DNA of 64,000 nucleotides from Xylanimonas allomyrinae (GTDB taxonomy: Bacteria; Actinomycetota; Actinomycetes; Actinomycetales; Cellulomonadaceae). Shown in pieces: positions 28,187 through 38,566 of this stretch (position 1 is its first letter; each line of letters opens with the position of its first letter). The stretch lies in assembly GCF_004135345.1 (NCBI RefSeq), contig NZ_CP035495.1:620001-684000 (forward strand). The letters are read 5' to 3'. Below the pieces are notes generated by a model. That model saw nothing but the letters and a program-made list of their open reading frames with translations. It was not told where the DNA came from and searched no databases. The position numbers and the translations under genes were made by a program.

Positions 28187-29166
28187 CGCCGGTGCGCGTC
28201 GACGCCGCTCTGGTGCGTCGACGCCTGGCTCGGTCGCGCGCGCAGGCCGCCGAGCTCGTGCGGGCGGGCCGGGTGACGGCAGCGGGGCTTCCTGTCACCA
28301 AGCCGTCGGCTCCGGTGCCGGACGACGCGGAGATCGTGGTGGTCGCCGACCCGGGTGATCCCGGGTGGGCGTCACGGGCCGCGCTCAAGCTGGCCGGTGC
28401 GCTCGACGCGCTCGCGGCCGACGAGGCAGGCGGTCGCCTGGCGAAGATCGAGGGGTCGTGGTGCCTCGACCTCGGCGCCTCGACCGGTGGGTTCACCGAC
28501 GTCCTGCTGCGCCGGGGCGCCGCCCACGTCGTCGCGCTCGACGTCGGGCACGACCAGCTCGTGACGCGGCTGCGCGAGGACGCGCGCGTCACGGTGGTCG
28601 AGGGGTTCAACGTTCGCACCCTGGGGCGGGGGGACCTCGCTCGGCGTCCTGACGTCGTGGTGGGTGACCTCTCGTTCATCTCGCTGCGGCTCGTGCTGCC
28701 CGTGCTCGCGCCGGTGCTCGAGACGGGCGCACCTGCGCTGCTCCTGGTCAAGCCGCAGTTCGAGGTCGGCAGGGAGCGGCTCGGTGCCGGTGGCGTCGTG
28801 CGCGATCCCGCGCTGCGCGCCGCGGCCGTTCTCGACGTGATCGACGCGGGGGCCCGGGTGGGGCTTCATGCGCGCGCCGTCGTCCCCAGCCCGTTGCCCG
28901 GCCCCAGCGGGAACCACGAGTACTTCGTCGCGTTCGAGCGCGGGGAGCCGTCGCCCGCGCTCGGCGTCCGTGCCGGGGCGGGCGAGACGGGGCCGCCGGG
29001 CACCGGCACGCCGGGCGAGCGCATGCCCGGCGTCGTCACGCAGGTTGCCGCGGCCGTGCAGGCCGCGGTCGCGTGGCGCCCCGACGACGACGGCGCCGCG
29101 CGCCCGCCCGTCGTGCCGGTCGTTCCGCAGGCGCGTCCGTCCCTGGGCACTGGAGGTGCACCGTGA
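28183..29166 (+). CDS. tlyA: TlyA-family rRNA 2'-O-methyltransferase
   Basis: A 327-residue enzyme with an N-terminal S4 domain (VRRRLARSRAQAAELVRAGRVTAAG, residues about 7-35) and a Rossmann methyltransferase domain with CLDLGASTGGFTDVLLRRGA near residue 95 (SAM motif I) and VVGDLSFISLRLVLPVL near residue 162. In mycobacteria TlyA methylates 16S C1409 and 23S C1920 and determines capreomycin susceptibility. The C-terminal about 70 residues are a Gly/Pro-rich extension that differs from the usual 270-residue length. Overlaps nadK by 4 nt. Confidence 0.92.
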   Translation: MTPVRVDAALVRRRLARSRAQAAELVRAGRVTAAGLPVTKPSAPVPDDAEIVVVADPGDPGWASRAALKLAGALDALAADEAGGRLAKIEGSWCLDLGASTGGFTDVLLRRGAAHVVALDVGHDQLVTRLREDARVTVVEGFNVRTLGRGDLARRPDVVVGDLSFISLRLVLPVLAPVLETGAPALLLVKPQFEVGRERLGAGGVVRDPALRAAAVLDVIDAGARVGLHARAVVPSPLPGPSGNHEYFVAFERGEPSPALGVRAGAGETGPPGTGTPGERMPGVVTQVAAAVQAAVAWRPDDDGAARPPVVPVVPQARPSLGTGGAP

Positions 29167-30151
29167 CCCGCAGAGTCCTGGTCGTGACGCACGGCGGACG
29201 CGCGGAGGCGGTCGCCGCGCTCCGCGAGGCCGTGCGCGAGCTCGAGGCGTCAGGGTTCGAGGTCGTGCTGCACGACGACGACCTGGCCGAGAGGTTCGGA
29301 GACCACATGGTCGCCGCGCGGCTGCGCGAGGGCGTCACGGAGTCCGAGGTCGTCATGGTGCTCGGGGTGACGGCACGATCCTGCGTGCCGCCGAGCTCAC
29401 GCACGGCACGCGCGTGCCGCTGCTGGGCGTCAACCTCGGGCACGTCGGGTTCCTGGCCGAGTCGGAGCGCGAAGACCTGCGCGCCGCGGTCCAGCGGCTC
29501 GCGCAGCGCGACTACGTCGTCGAGGAGCGCAGCGTCGTCGCCGTGCGTGTCCACCTGCCCGGTGAGGACGAGCCGATGACCGGCTGGGCGCTCAACGAGG
29601 CGACCATCGAGAAGGCCGAGCGTCAACGCATGGTCGAGGTCGGCATCGAGGTCGACGGGCGCCCGCTGTCGAGCTTCGGGTGCGACGGCGTCATCCTCTC
29701 GACGTCGACGGGGTCGACCGCGCACGCGTTCTCGGCCGGCGGACCCGTGATGTGGCCCGAGGTCGACGGCGTGCTCCTCGTACCGCTGTCGGCACACGCG
29801 TTGTTCGCGCGACCCCTGGTCATCGGGCCGCGGTCGGCGTACCGGATCACGGTGCTCGACCGCTCGCCGGTGCCTGCGGTGCTCACGTGCGACGGGCGGC
29901 GCACCATCGACCTGCCCGCAGGATCGACCGTCGAGGTGCGCCGGGGTGAGCAACCACTGCGCTTCGCGCGCCTGTCGACGTCGCCCTTCACCGACCGGCT
30001 CGTCTCGAAGTTCTCCCTGCCGGTGGTGGGATGGCGCGAGGCCGCCGACGACGCCGCCGCCGCCCGCGCCCGGGCCGCGGCCCTCACCGACGCCGCGACG
30101 GACGGCGACGAGGACGGCCTGCGCGACGCCGACGACGTCAGGAAGGTGTGA
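29163..30151 (+). CDS. nadK: NAD kinase, single-base frameshift near 29366
   Basis: Phosphorylates NAD to NADP and is essential. The start frame gives TRRVLVVTHGGRAEAVAALREA... and reaches EVVMVLG before failing. Adding one G to GGGG at 29364-29367 restores the catalytic GGDGT motif followed by ILRAAELTHGTRVPLLGVNLGHVGFLAE, so the break falls within the active-site loop. Downstream NEATIEKAERQRM and STSTGSTAHAFSAGGPV are standard NAD kinase motifs. Corrected length 329 residues, including a charged 30-residue C-terminal tail. GTG start overlaps the tlyA stop. Confidence 0.93.
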
Positions 30152-30152
30152 G

Positions 30153-31862
30153 GTGCTCGAGGAGATCGCGATCGAGAACCTGGGAGTCATCCGGGCAGCG
30201 CGTGTCGCGCTCGCCAGCGGCCTGACGGTCATCACTGGCGAGACCGGCGCGGGCAAGACCATGGTGCTGACGGGTCTCGGCCTGCTCATGGGAGGCAAGG
30301 CCGACGCCGGTGCGGTCCGCCCCGGCGCGCGCAGCGCCGCGGTCGAGGGGCGGTGGCGGGTCGCCGACCGTCCCGGCGTCGTCGAACGGGTCGAGGACGC
30401 CGGAGGCGCGGTCGACGACGACGGCACCGTGGTCGTGCTGCGGACCGTCGCCGCCGAGGGACGCTCACGGGCCCACCTGGGTGGGCGAGGGGTGCCGCAG
30501 GGCGTGCTCGCCGAGATCGCCGACGAGCTGGCGACCGTGCACGGGCAGGCCGACCAGCTCCGGCTTCGCACGCCGTCCAAGCAGCGCGAGGCCCTCGACG
30601 CGTTCGCCGGCCCGGCTCACCGTGCCGCGCTGGACGCCTACCGTGCCGCGTGGACCGAGCGGGCCGCGCTCCAGGCGGAGATCGACGACCTGACCCAGCG
30701 CGCTGCCGAGCGAGCACGCGAGGCCGAGCTCCTGCGGCTGGGGCTCGCAGAGATCGAGCGCGTCGACCCCCGCCCCGGGGAGGACGCCGAGCTGCAGACG
30801 CTCGTCACCAGGCTGGGCAACGTCGAGGAGCTGCGGGTGGGTGCGGGCGAGGCGCACGAGGCGCTCGCGGGCGAGAGCGACGAGGTCGCCTCGGCCGTCG
30901 CGCAGCTCACGCGGGCGCGGCGCGCACTCGAGTCGGTGGCGAGCGACGACCCGGCGCTGGCCGAGCTCGCAGGGCGCATCGCCGAGGTGGGCTATGTCGT
31001 CGCGGACGTCGCGACCGAGCTGTCCGCGTACGTCGACGACCTCCAGGCCGACCCGGCAGGCCTTGAGACGGCCCACGAACGGCTCGCCGCGCTCACCGCG
31101 CTGACCCGCTCGTACGGCGAGACGGTCGACGACGTGCTGCGGTGGGCCTCCGACGCGGGGCTGCGGCTGCTCGACCTCGACGACGGCGGCGAGAGGCTGC
31201 GCGGCCTGACGCAGCGGAGCGGCGAGCTCGACGACGAGCTGGCGCGGCTCGGGGCGGAGCTGAGCGAGGGCCGTGCGGCCGCAGGCGAGCGGCTGGCCGC
31301 GGCCGTCACGACGGAGCTCGCCGGCCTGGCGATGGGGGGCGCACACCTCGAGGTGGGCGTCGCTCCGGGCGAGCCCGGGCCCTTCGGTGCCGACCAGGTC
31401 ACGTTCTCGCTGGTCCCGCACCCGGGTGCACCCGCACGTCCGCTCGGCAAGGGAGCCTCGGGCGGCGAGCTCTCGCGCGTCATGCTCGCGCTCGAGGTCG
31501 CGCTCGCGACCGCGGCCGTCGGAGGGGCCGGTGCGGCGAGCCTGCCCACCTTCGTGTTCGACGAGGTCGACGCCGGGGTCGGCGGGCGGGCCGCCGTCGA
31601 GGTCGGGCGCCGGCTGGCGGTTCTCGCGCGCGCCACGCAGGTGATCGTCGTCACGCACCTGGCACAGGTCGCGGCGTTCGCCGACACCCACCTCGTGGTC
31701 ACCAAGTCGGCCGGTGAGGCGGGCACGGTGACCGGGGTCGAGGAGGTGTCGGCCGACGACCGGGTGCGTGAGCTCGCCCGGATGCTCTCCGGCCAGGACG
31801 ACAGCGCGACCGCCCGGCGGCACGCGCTCGAACTTCTGGAGAGCTCGTCCGTGGGACGATGA
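30153..31862 (+). CDS. recN: DNA repair protein RecN
   Basis: A 569-residue SMC-like ATPase for double-strand break repair. It begins MLEEIAIENLGVIRAARVAL and has Walker A TVITGETGAGKTMVLTGLGL near residue 27. A long coiled coil (residues about 155-370) is followed by the ABC signature GASGGELSRVMLALEVAL near residue 435 and Walker B TFVFDEVDAGVGGRAAVEVG near residue 466, then VIVVTHLAQVAAFADTHLVV. It starts 1 nt after the nadK stop, and its stop overlaps steA (ATGA). Confidence 0.96.
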   Translation: MLEEIAIENLGVIRAARVALASGLTVITGETGAGKTMVLTGLGLLMGGKADAGAVRPGARSAAVEGRWRVADRPGVVERVEDAGGAVDDDGTVVVLRTVAAEGRSRAHLGGRGVPQGVLAEIADELATVHGQADQLRLRTPSKQREALDAFAGPAHRAALDAYRAAWTERAALQAEIDDLTQRAAERAREAELLRLGLAEIERVDPRPGEDAELQTLVTRLGNVEELRVGAGEAHEALAGESDEVASAVAQLTRARRALESVASDDPALAELAGRIAEVGYVVADVATELSAYVDDLQADPAGLETAHERLAALTALTRSYGETVDDVLRWASDAGLRLLDLDDGGERLRGLTQRSGELDDELARLGAELSEGRAAAGERLAAAVTTELAGLAMGGAHLEVGVAPGEPGPFGADQVTFSLVPHPGAPARPLGKGASGGELSRVMLALEVALATAAVGGAGAASLPTFVFDEVDAGVGGRAAVEVGRRLAVLARATQVIVVTHLAQVAAFADTHLVVTKSAGEAGTVTGVEEVSADDRVRELARMLSGQDDSATARRHALELLESSSVGR

Positions 31863-33070
31863 GCGTGATGAAGCTGATTCCCCGCAGGTCAGGCAGCTCC
31901 CGCGCGCGCTCGCACGTCGCCGAGAACGGATCGGTGACGCGCGGTCCCGCACGCGTCGGGACCCGCACCAAGGACCTCACCAAACGCCTCGCGCCGGGCG
32001 ACGTCGCGGTCATCGACCACGTCGACATCGATCGTGTCGCCGCTGACGCCCTCGTCGCGGCCCGGCCCGCGGCCGTGCTCAACGCCGCCCGTTCGACGTC
32101 GGGCCGCTACCCGAACGCTGGCCCGGGCATCCTCCTCGACGCGGGGATCTGCCTCGTCGACGATCTCGGACCCGACGTCATGCAGCTGCCGGACGGCGCC
32201 GACGTCGAGGTCGACGGCGGGCGCGTCGTCGTCGACGGGCAGACCGTGGCCGAGGGCACGAGGCAGACGGAGGAGACCGTCGAGGAGGCGGTCGCGGCCG
32301 CCCGCGAGGGCCTGTCGGCCGAGATCGAGCGGTTCGCCGAGAACACCATGACGTACCTGCAGCGCGAGCGGGACCTGCTGCTCGACGGCGTCGGCGTGCC
32401 CGACGTGCGGACGGTGTTCGAGGGCAGGCACGTGCTCATCGTGGTGCGCGGCTACCACTACCGCGAGGACCTCGCGATCCTGCGGCCGTACATCGTCGAC
32501 AACCGGCCCGTGCTCATCGGCGTCGACGGTGGCGCCGACGCCATCCTCGACGCGGGGTTCAAGCTCGACATGATCGTCGGCGACATGGACTCGGTGTCCG
32601 ACGCGGCGTTGTCGTCGGGGGCCGAGATCGTGGTGCACGCCTACCGGGACGGCAACGCGCCGGGGCTCGAACGTGTGAAAGCCCTCGGCGTCGACCCCGT
32701 CGTCTTCCCGGCGACGGGCACGAGCGAGGACATCGCGATGCTGCTGGCCGACGACAAGGGCGCCGAGCTCATCGTCGCCGTCGGGACGCACGCCACGCTC
32801 GTCGAGTTCCTCGACAAGGGCCGCGCGGGCATGGCCTCGACGTTTCTCACGCGGCTGCGCGTGGGCGGCAAGCTCGTCGACGCCAAAGGCGTCTCGCGCC
32901 TGTACCGCACGCGCATCTCGAACACCCAGCTCGCGCTGCTCTCGCTCGCCGGTGTCGCGGCGGTCGCGGCGGCGCTCTGGTCGACCAACGTGGGTCAGAC
33001 GTTCTTCGGTATCGTGGCGGCCCGGCTCGACGACATCGCGTCGTGGATCGGCCGGCTCCTCGGCGGCTGA
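31859..33070 (+). CDS. steA: SteA-like cytokinesis/cell separation protein
   Basis: A 403-residue protein matching the actinobacterial SteA (Rv1697-like) family. Residues about 35-170 form a conserved N-terminal domain (GDVAVIDHVDIDRVAADALVAARPAAVLNA). The middle domain is related to thiamin pyrophosphokinase catalytic folds (LIGVDGGADAILDAGFKLDMIVGDMDSVSD near residue 219), and one transmembrane helix lies near the C-terminus (NTQLALLSLAGVAAVAAALWS, residues about 357-377). In Corynebacterium the SteA-SteB pair acts in septal peptidoglycan hydrolysis. It is coupled to recN and followed by steB. Confidence 0.85.
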   Translation: MSVMKLIPRRSGSSRARSHVAENGSVTRGPARVGTRTKDLTKRLAPGDVAVIDHVDIDRVAADALVAARPAAVLNAARSTSGRYPNAGPGILLDAGICLVDDLGPDVMQLPDGADVEVDGGRVVVDGQTVAEGTRQTEETVEEAVAAAREGLSAEIERFAENTMTYLQRERDLLLDGVGVPDVRTVFEGRHVLIVVRGYHYREDLAILRPYIVDNRPVLIGVDGGADAILDAGFKLDMIVGDMDSVSDAALSSGAEIVVHAYRDGNAPGLERVKALGVDPVVFPATGTSEDIAMLLADDKGAELIVAVGTHATLVEFLDKGRAGMASTFLTRLRVGGKLVDAKGVSRLYRTRISNTQLALLSLAGVAAVAAALWSTNVGQTFFGIVAARLDDIASWIGRLLGG

Positions 33071-33132
33071 GCTCGCGACGTCCAGCACCCAGCAGCACCG
33101 ACTCAGAACCGGCCAAGGAGCGCCTGCACACC

Positions 33133-34221
33133 GTGATCGACTTCCGCTACCACCTCGTCTCGCTGATCTCGGTGTTCCTCGCGCTCGCCGTGGGGATCAT
33201 CCTGGGCGCCGGACCGCTCCAGGGAACGATCGGCGCCCAGCTCACCGACCAGGTCGACGCGCTGCGCACCGAGCGCAACGACCTGCGCGACTCGCTCGCG
33301 CAGGCCCAGGGCGACGCAGACGAGCGCCTGACGTTCATCGAAGCGGCTGGACCGGCGCTCCTGGAAGGGACGCTGCTGGGTCGTGACGTCGCCCTCGTCG
33401 ACCTCGACGGCGTCGCCGACGACGTCCGCGAAGGCGTGCGCCAGCGCATCGAGGACGCCGGCGGCACGGTCGTGGCGTCTGCCGAGCTCACCAAGGCGTG
33501 GACCGACGACGACCACGCCGGGTTCCGCGACACGGTCGCGAGCGGCATGCGGCCACGCCTGGCCGCGGCAGTGCCCGGACTGCCCACGGACGCCTCGAGC
33601 GAGGCGCTTCTGGGGACGGCGCTCGCGGTCGCGCTCACGCACGAGTCGGGGGCCGGCGTGCGCAGCGACGACGCGACGGCTCTTGAGCAGCAGCTCGTGC
33701 AGGGCGACCTGATCGCGGTCGACGGCCAGACGCAGGACAAGCCCGCCGACGCCGTCGTGCTGCTGTCGGGTGCCGTCGGGTCCAAGGCCTCGACGTCCGA
33801 CGGCGAGACGCCGCCGCCCGCCGAGGCGGAGGTGGCCGCGATGTCGGTGCTGGCGACGGCCGTGCAGGGGGTCGCCCCCGTCGTGGTGGCAGGGCCGACC
33901 CCGACGTCCGGCGACGTCGTGTCGGGCGTGCGCGGCGACAGCGCGGCGGCCGAGCACGTGACGACCGTCAGCGGTGTCGAGACGCCGACCGGCCAGATCG
34001 TGGTGCCGCTGGCCGTCGCAGCACAGCTCGCGGGCACGACGGGCCACTACGGGTTCGCCGATGGCACGTCCCCGCTGCCCCCGATCGTGCGCGACACGGG
34101 CACGCCGACCGGCCTGGGCGGCATCGGCGTGCCGACCAACGGCGACCTCACCGACGGGGCCTCCGACGACCCGCAAGCCTCCGACGACCCACAAAACTCC
34201 GACGACGGCGGGAACGACTGA
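33133..34221 (+). CDS. SteB/MctB-like envelope protein
   Basis: A 362-residue protein with an N-terminal membrane anchor (YHLVSLISVFLALAVGIILG, residues about 5-24), a coiled coil (LTDQVDALRTERNDLRDSLAQAQ, about 36-58) and a large extracytoplasmic domain. This is the layout of the Rv1698/MctB family, called SteB where it pairs with SteA. In mycobacteria MctB has been linked to copper handling, while in corynebacteria SteB is linked to cell separation. The C-terminal about 30 residues are acidic and repetitive (SDDPQASDDPQNSDDGG). GTG start with AAGGAG upstream at a rather long 12-nt spacing. Confidence 0.82.
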   Translation: MIDFRYHLVSLISVFLALAVGIILGAGPLQGTIGAQLTDQVDALRTERNDLRDSLAQAQGDADERLTFIEAAGPALLEGTLLGRDVALVDLDGVADDVREGVRQRIEDAGGTVVASAELTKAWTDDDHAGFRDTVASGMRPRLAAAVPGLPTDASSEALLGTALAVALTHESGAGVRSDDATALEQQLVQGDLIAVDGQTQDKPADAVVLLSGAVGSKASTSDGETPPPAEAEVAAMSVLATAVQGVAPVVVAGPTPTSGDVVSGVRGDSAAAEHVTTVSGVETPTGQIVVPLAVAAQLAGTTGHYGFADGTSPLPPIVRDTGTPTGLGGIGVPTNGDLTDGASDDPQASDDPQNSDDGGND

Positions 34222-35051
34222 TGGGCGCCCGCCGGTTCCTGGGCGCCGCGGCGGTGGCAGCCGGGGTCGCGTCGGCCGCCCGTGCCGTCGCCGGACGCAT
34301 GCCGCCCGGCGGTGCCGACCGCTGGACCCGCACCAACCACCGTGGCGAACCCATCAGTCTGCTCGAAGGCCCAGCCGTCGCGGCAGGGATCGCCGCCGGA
34401 GCGCTCGTCGCCGGGCAGGGCCGCGGCCGGGCTGCGGGCCTCGTCGCGGCCGCGGGCGCGGGTGCCTTCGGGCTCGTCGACGACCTCGCGGAGGACACCG
34501 CCGCGCGCACCAAGGGCCTGCGTGGTCACCTCGGCGCGCTCGCCGAGGGACGCCTGACCACCGGAGGCCTCAAGGTGATCGGCATCGGTGCGACGTCTCT
34601 CGCCGCGGCGGCCGTCGGCACCCGACGCACCGGTTCGGCCGGGCGCTGGGTCTCCGACGTCCTCGTCAACGGCGCCCTCGTCGCAGGCACCGCCAACCTG
34701 GCCAACCTCCTCGACCTGCGCCCGGGCCGTGCGCTCAAGGCGTCGGCCGTCGTCGCAGCCGTCCCCGCCGCCGGGCCGCTGGCCGCGGCGGGCAGCGGTG
34801 CGGTGCTCGGCGCCGCGACCGCAGCGTGGGCGGGGGACCTGGGGGAGCGCGACATGCTGGGCGACTGCGGCGCCAACGCGCTCGGTGCGCTGGCGGGCGC
34901 TCGGCTCGCGCTCGGGATGCCGCGTCCCTTGCGCGTGGCGGCGCTCGCGGGTGTCGTCGGGCTGACGCTCGCGAGCGAGCGGGTGAGCTTCTCGAAGGTC
35001 ATCGCCGAGACGCCGTGGCTCAAGGCGGTCGACGACCTGGGCCGGCGGTGA
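34221..35051 (+). CDS. MraY/WecA-like polyprenyl-phosphate phosphotransferase family membrane protein
   Basis: A 276-residue multi-pass protein with motifs of the PNPT superfamily: AFGLVDDLAED near residue 75 (DD motif), TKGLRGHLGALAEGRLTTGGLKVIGI near residues 90-115, TANLANLLDLRPGRALK near residue 157 (N-x-x-N-x-x-D) and MLGDCGANALGALAG near residue 213. In this superfamily these bind UDP-sugar, Mg and undecaprenyl phosphate. It is shorter than MraY (about 320-360) and has an N-terminal region with little similarity, so the substrate is uncertain. Its position between SteB and MurJ suggests a role in lipid-linked cell-wall precursor metabolism. Overlaps both neighbours by 1-4 nt. Confidence 0.75.
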   Translation: MGARRFLGAAAVAAGVASAARAVAGRMPPGGADRWTRTNHRGEPISLLEGPAVAAGIAAGALVAGQGRGRAAGLVAAAGAGAFGLVDDLAEDTAARTKGLRGHLGALAEGRLTTGGLKVIGIGATSLAAAAVGTRRTGSAGRWVSDVLVNGALVAGTANLANLLDLRPGRALKASAVVAAVPAAGPLAAAGSGAVLGAATAAWAGDLGERDMLGDCGANALGALAGARLALGMPRPLRVAALAGVVGLTLASERVSFSKVIAETPWLKAVDDLGRR

Positions 35052-36735
35052 CCGACGAGCGCGGCCCGGCGGCGGGCACGCGCCGCGCGCAGTCGGTCGC
35101 GGGCGCGGCGCTGCTCATCACGGCCGTCACGTTGGCGAGCCGTGTCGTCGGGTTCGGGCGCTGGCTCGCCCAGGCGCAGTCGCTGGGCACCGGCGGCATC
35201 GACGGCCCGTTCAACTCGGCGAACATCCTGCCCAACATCCTCTTCGAGGTCGCGGCGGGCGGGGCGCTGGCGGGTGCGGTCGTCCCGCTCGTCGCGGGCC
35301 CGCTCAGCCGCGCGGCGCTGACGACCGAGGGGGCGGCGGCGGCGCGCGCGACGGCCTCACGCTCGGCGTCGGCGCTGCTGTGCTGGTCGTTCGTCGTGCT
35401 CGTCCCGCTCGGCGCGCTCACGGCGCTCCTGGCCGAGCCGGTCGCGGGCGCGCTGCGTCTCGACGACCCGGTGATGGTCGACGCTGCGGCACGGTTCCTG
35501 CGCGTGTTCGCCGTGCAGATCCCCGTCTACGGGCTGGCCGTGGTGCTCGGCGGGATCCTCCAGGCGCACAAGCGGTTCTTCTGGCAGGCGTTCGCGCCGC
35601 TCGTGTCGAGCCTCGTCGTCATCGTCGTCTACGTGGTCTTCGCGGGACTCGCGGACGGGCATCAGGGCGACGTCGGTGCACTGCCACGGGCCGCGTTCGA
35701 GTGGCTCGCCTGGGGGACCACGGTGGGGGTCGCGTTCCTGGCGCTCCCGCTGCTGCTGCCCGTGCACCGCACGGGGCTGCACCTGCGCCCCACCCTGAGG
35801 TTCCCCGCGGGGGAGGGATCCCGCGCGGCGCGGCTGGCGTTCGCCGGGATCGGCGCGCTCGTCGCTCAGCAGCTGTCGGTGTTCGTCGTCATGCGGACCG
35901 CCAACGCGGTCGGCGGGCTCAGCGTCTGGACGGTCTACCAGTACGTGCAGCAGGTCTATCTGCTGCCGTACGCGGTGCTCGCGTTCCCGATCGCGACGAG
36001 CGCCTTCCCGCACCTGACCGGGCACGCGGCCGCGGGGCGTCTTCAGGAGATGCGCGCGCTCGTCGCGAGCACCACCCGCAGCCTCGTGCTCGCCGTCGGG
36101 GCCGGCGTGGCGGCGCTGCTGGCCGCCGCGCCGTTCGTGCAGCTCGTCTTCGACGTCGTCGCGCGCGGCCGTGGCGCCGAGGGGCTGGCCACGGGTCTGA
36201 CCTGGATGGCTCCCGGGATGGTCGGCTTCGCGCTCATCCTGCACCTGTCACGCGCGCTGTACGCGGTCGACGCGGGGCGTGCGGCCGTGACCGCGACGGC
36301 CGCCGGCTGGCTCGTGGTCACCGGTGCGGCGCTCCTGGTGCCCGTGGTCGTGTCGCGGATCGCCGGCGCAGACCCGTCGTGGGGCACCGTGCTGGGGCTG
36401 CTGGGCGGGGCGGGAACGCTCGGCATGTGCGTCGCCGGGCCGGGCTGCTGGTCGCGGTGCGTCGCCGGATCGGTGCGCAGGCGCTGGTGGGGGTGCCGTG
36501 GGCGCTGGGCCTCGTCGCGGTCGGCGCCACGCTCGGCACCCTCGTCGGCCGGCTCGTCCCCGTGCCGGGCACCCTCGGCGGGGCGTCGGCCATCGCCGCG
36601 GGCATCGGGCTCGGGGCAGCGGCCGGCGCGGCGGCGGCGGTCGTCGTGCTGCTCGTCGCGCTCGCCGACCCGCGCCTGCGGCGGCGGGTGACGGATCTCG
36701 GGCGGGGCACCGTGCGGCGGCTGCGCCGAGGCTGA
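35048..36735 (+). CDS. murJ: MurJ/MviN-family lipid II flippase, single-base frameshift near 36438
   Basis: A polytopic MOP-superfamily flippase of about 14 transmembrane helices. The N-terminus ([24 protein letters not shown]), [27 protein letters not shown] near residue 56 and the central [19 protein letters not shown] near residue 275 match actinobacterial MurJ-like proteins. The first frame degenerates after GTLGMCVAG. One G added to GGG at 36437-36439 continues [29 protein letters not shown] and restores the last helices to 562 residues at 36735. It is adjacent to a PNPT enzyme, which makes the cell-wall precursor and the flippase neighbours. GTG start overlaps the preceding stop. Confidence 0.85.
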
Positions 36736-36869
36736 CGCCACCCGGATCGCGCGACGCCGTGCGGCCGCGCGGTGCCGCTCGGGCCGCGCTCGGGAAGGGG
36801 CCGTCGACCGCGCGCCCGACCGTGCCGCGTCCCACACCGCGCACGCCAGGCGCCCGAGGCAGCGTCGGA

Positions 36870-36875
36870 TAGCAT
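36870..36875 (+). promoter_or_regulatory. -10 box for pyrG (leaderless)
   Basis: TAGCAT ends 8 nt before the pyrG GTG at 36884; transcription would start at or near the codon. No good -35. Confidence 0.4.
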
Positions 36876-36883
36876 GGAGTTCC

Positions 36884-38566
36884 GTGGCAGACCACGTGAA
36901 TCGACTTCAGCCCCGCTCCTCCGGCCGCTCGGGTGCCACGCACACGACGCGCCACATCTTCGTGACGGGCGGTGTGGTCTCCTCTCTCGGCAAGGGCCTC
37001 ACGGCGTCCTCGCTCGGCCGCCTGCTGCGCTCGCGCGGCCTGCGCGTGACCATGCAGAAGCTCGACCCGTACCTCAACGTCGACCCGGGCACCATGAACC
37101 CGTTCCAGCACGGCGAGGTGTTCGTCACCGAGGACGGCGCCGAGACCGACCTCGACATCGGCCACTACGAGCGCTTCCTGGACGTCGAGCTGCCCGCGTC
37201 GTCGAACGTGACGACCGGCCAGGTCTACTCGCGCGTCATCGCCAAGGAGCGGCGCGGTGAGTACCTGGGCGACACCGTGCAGGTCATCCCGCACATCACC
37301 GACGAGATCAAGTCCCGCATGCGCGACCAGGCAGGCGACGACGTCGACGTCATCATCACGGAGATCGGCGGCACCGTGGGCGACATCGAGTCGCTGCCGT
37401 TCCTCGAGGCCGCGCGCCAGGTGCGTCACGAGCTCGGCCGCGACGACTGCTTCTTCCTGCACGTCTCGCTCGTTCCGTACATCGGCCCGTCGGGCGAGCT
37501 CAAGACGAAGCCGACGCAGCACTCGGTCGCCGCGCTGCGCAACATCGGCATCCAGCCGGACGCGATCGTGCTGCGTTCGGACCGCCCCGTCCCGCAGGCC
37601 ATCAAGACCAAGATCGCGCTCATGTGCGACGTCGACAACGAGGCCGTCGTCAACTGCGCCGACGCGCCGAGCATCTACGACATCCCGCGCGTCATCCACA
37701 CCGAGGGCCTGGACGCCTACGTGGTGCGCCGGCTCGACCTGCCGTTCCACGACGTCGACTGGGCCGGCTGGGACACGCTGCTCCAGCGCGTCCACGAGCC
37801 CGAGCGCACCGTCGAGGTCGCGCTGGTCGGCAAGTACATCGACCTTCCCGACGCGTACCTGTCGGTGACCGAGGCGCTGCGCGCCGGCGGGTTCGCCAAC
37901 GACGCCAAGGTGTCGATCCGGTGGGTCGCGGCCGACGACTGCCAGACCCCGGAGGGTGCGCAGGCCTCGCTGGAGGGCGCCGACGCGGTGCTCGTGCCCG
38001 GCGGGTTCGGCGTGCGCGGCATCGACGGCAAGATCGGCGCGCTGCGCTGGTCGCGCGAGAACCTCGTGCCCACGCTGGGCATCTGCCTGGGCCTGCAGTC
38101 GATGGTCATCGAGTACGCGCGCAACGTGCTCGGCCTCGCGGACGCGTCGTCGACCGAGTTCGACCCCGCGACCGCGCACCCCGTGGTGGCGACCATGGCC
38201 GAGCAGCTCGCCATCGTGGACGGCAAGGGAGACCTCGGGGGCACCATGCGTCTCGGCGGGTACCCCGCCGCGCTGACGCCGGGCTCGCAGGTCGCCAAGG
38301 CGTACGGCACCGTCGAGGTCTCCGAGCGGCACCGCCACCGCTACGAGGTCAACAACGCCTACCGCGAACAGCTCGAGGCCGCAGGCCTGCGCATCTCGGG
38401 CGCCTCGCCCGACGCGAGCCTGGTCGAGTTCGTCGAGCTGCCGGAGCAGACGCACCCGTACTACGTCTCGACGCAGGCGCACCCCGAGTTCAAGTCGCGT
38501 CCCACGTCCGCGCACCCGCTGTTCTCGGGGCTGATCGCCGCGGCGATCGAGCGTCAGAGCGCGTGA
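36884..38566 (+). CDS. pyrG: CTP synthase
   Basis: A 560-residue enzyme that aminates UTP to CTP with glutamine. The synthetase domain opens with [21 protein letters not shown] (P-loop, about residues 24-44) and contains [20 protein letters not shown] near residue 61. The class I glutamine amidotransferase domain has [10 protein letters not shown] near residue 368, the nucleophile in [18 protein letters not shown] near residue 394 and the AHPEF His/Glu pair near residue 534. Full length. The N-terminal 20 residues are a short actinobacterial extension. Overlaps the NUDIX gene by 4 nt. Confidence 0.97.
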   Translation: MADHVNRLQPRSSGRSGATHTTRHIFVTGGVVSSLGKGLTASSLGRLLRSRGLRVTMQKLDPYLNVDPGTMNPFQHGEVFVTEDGAETDLDIGHYERFLDVELPASSNVTTGQVYSRVIAKERRGEYLGDTVQVIPHITDEIKSRMRDQAGDDVDVIITEIGGTVGDIESLPFLEAARQVRHELGRDDCFFLHVSLVPYIGPSGELKTKPTQHSVAALRNIGIQPDAIVLRSDRPVPQAIKTKIALMCDVDNEAVVNCADAPSIYDIPRVIHTEGLDAYVVRRLDLPFHDVDWAGWDTLLQRVHEPERTVEVALVGKYIDLPDAYLSVTEALRAGGFANDAKVSIRWVAADDCQTPEGAQASLEGADAVLVPGGFGVRGIDGKIGALRWSRENLVPTLGICLGLQSMVIEYARNVLGLADASSTEFDPATAHPVVATMAEQLAIVDGKGDLGGTMRLGGYPAALTPGSQVAKAYGTVEVSERHRHRYEVNNAYREQLEAAGLRISGASPDASLVEFVELPEQTHPYYVSTQAHPEFKSRPTSAHPLFSGLIAAAIERQSA

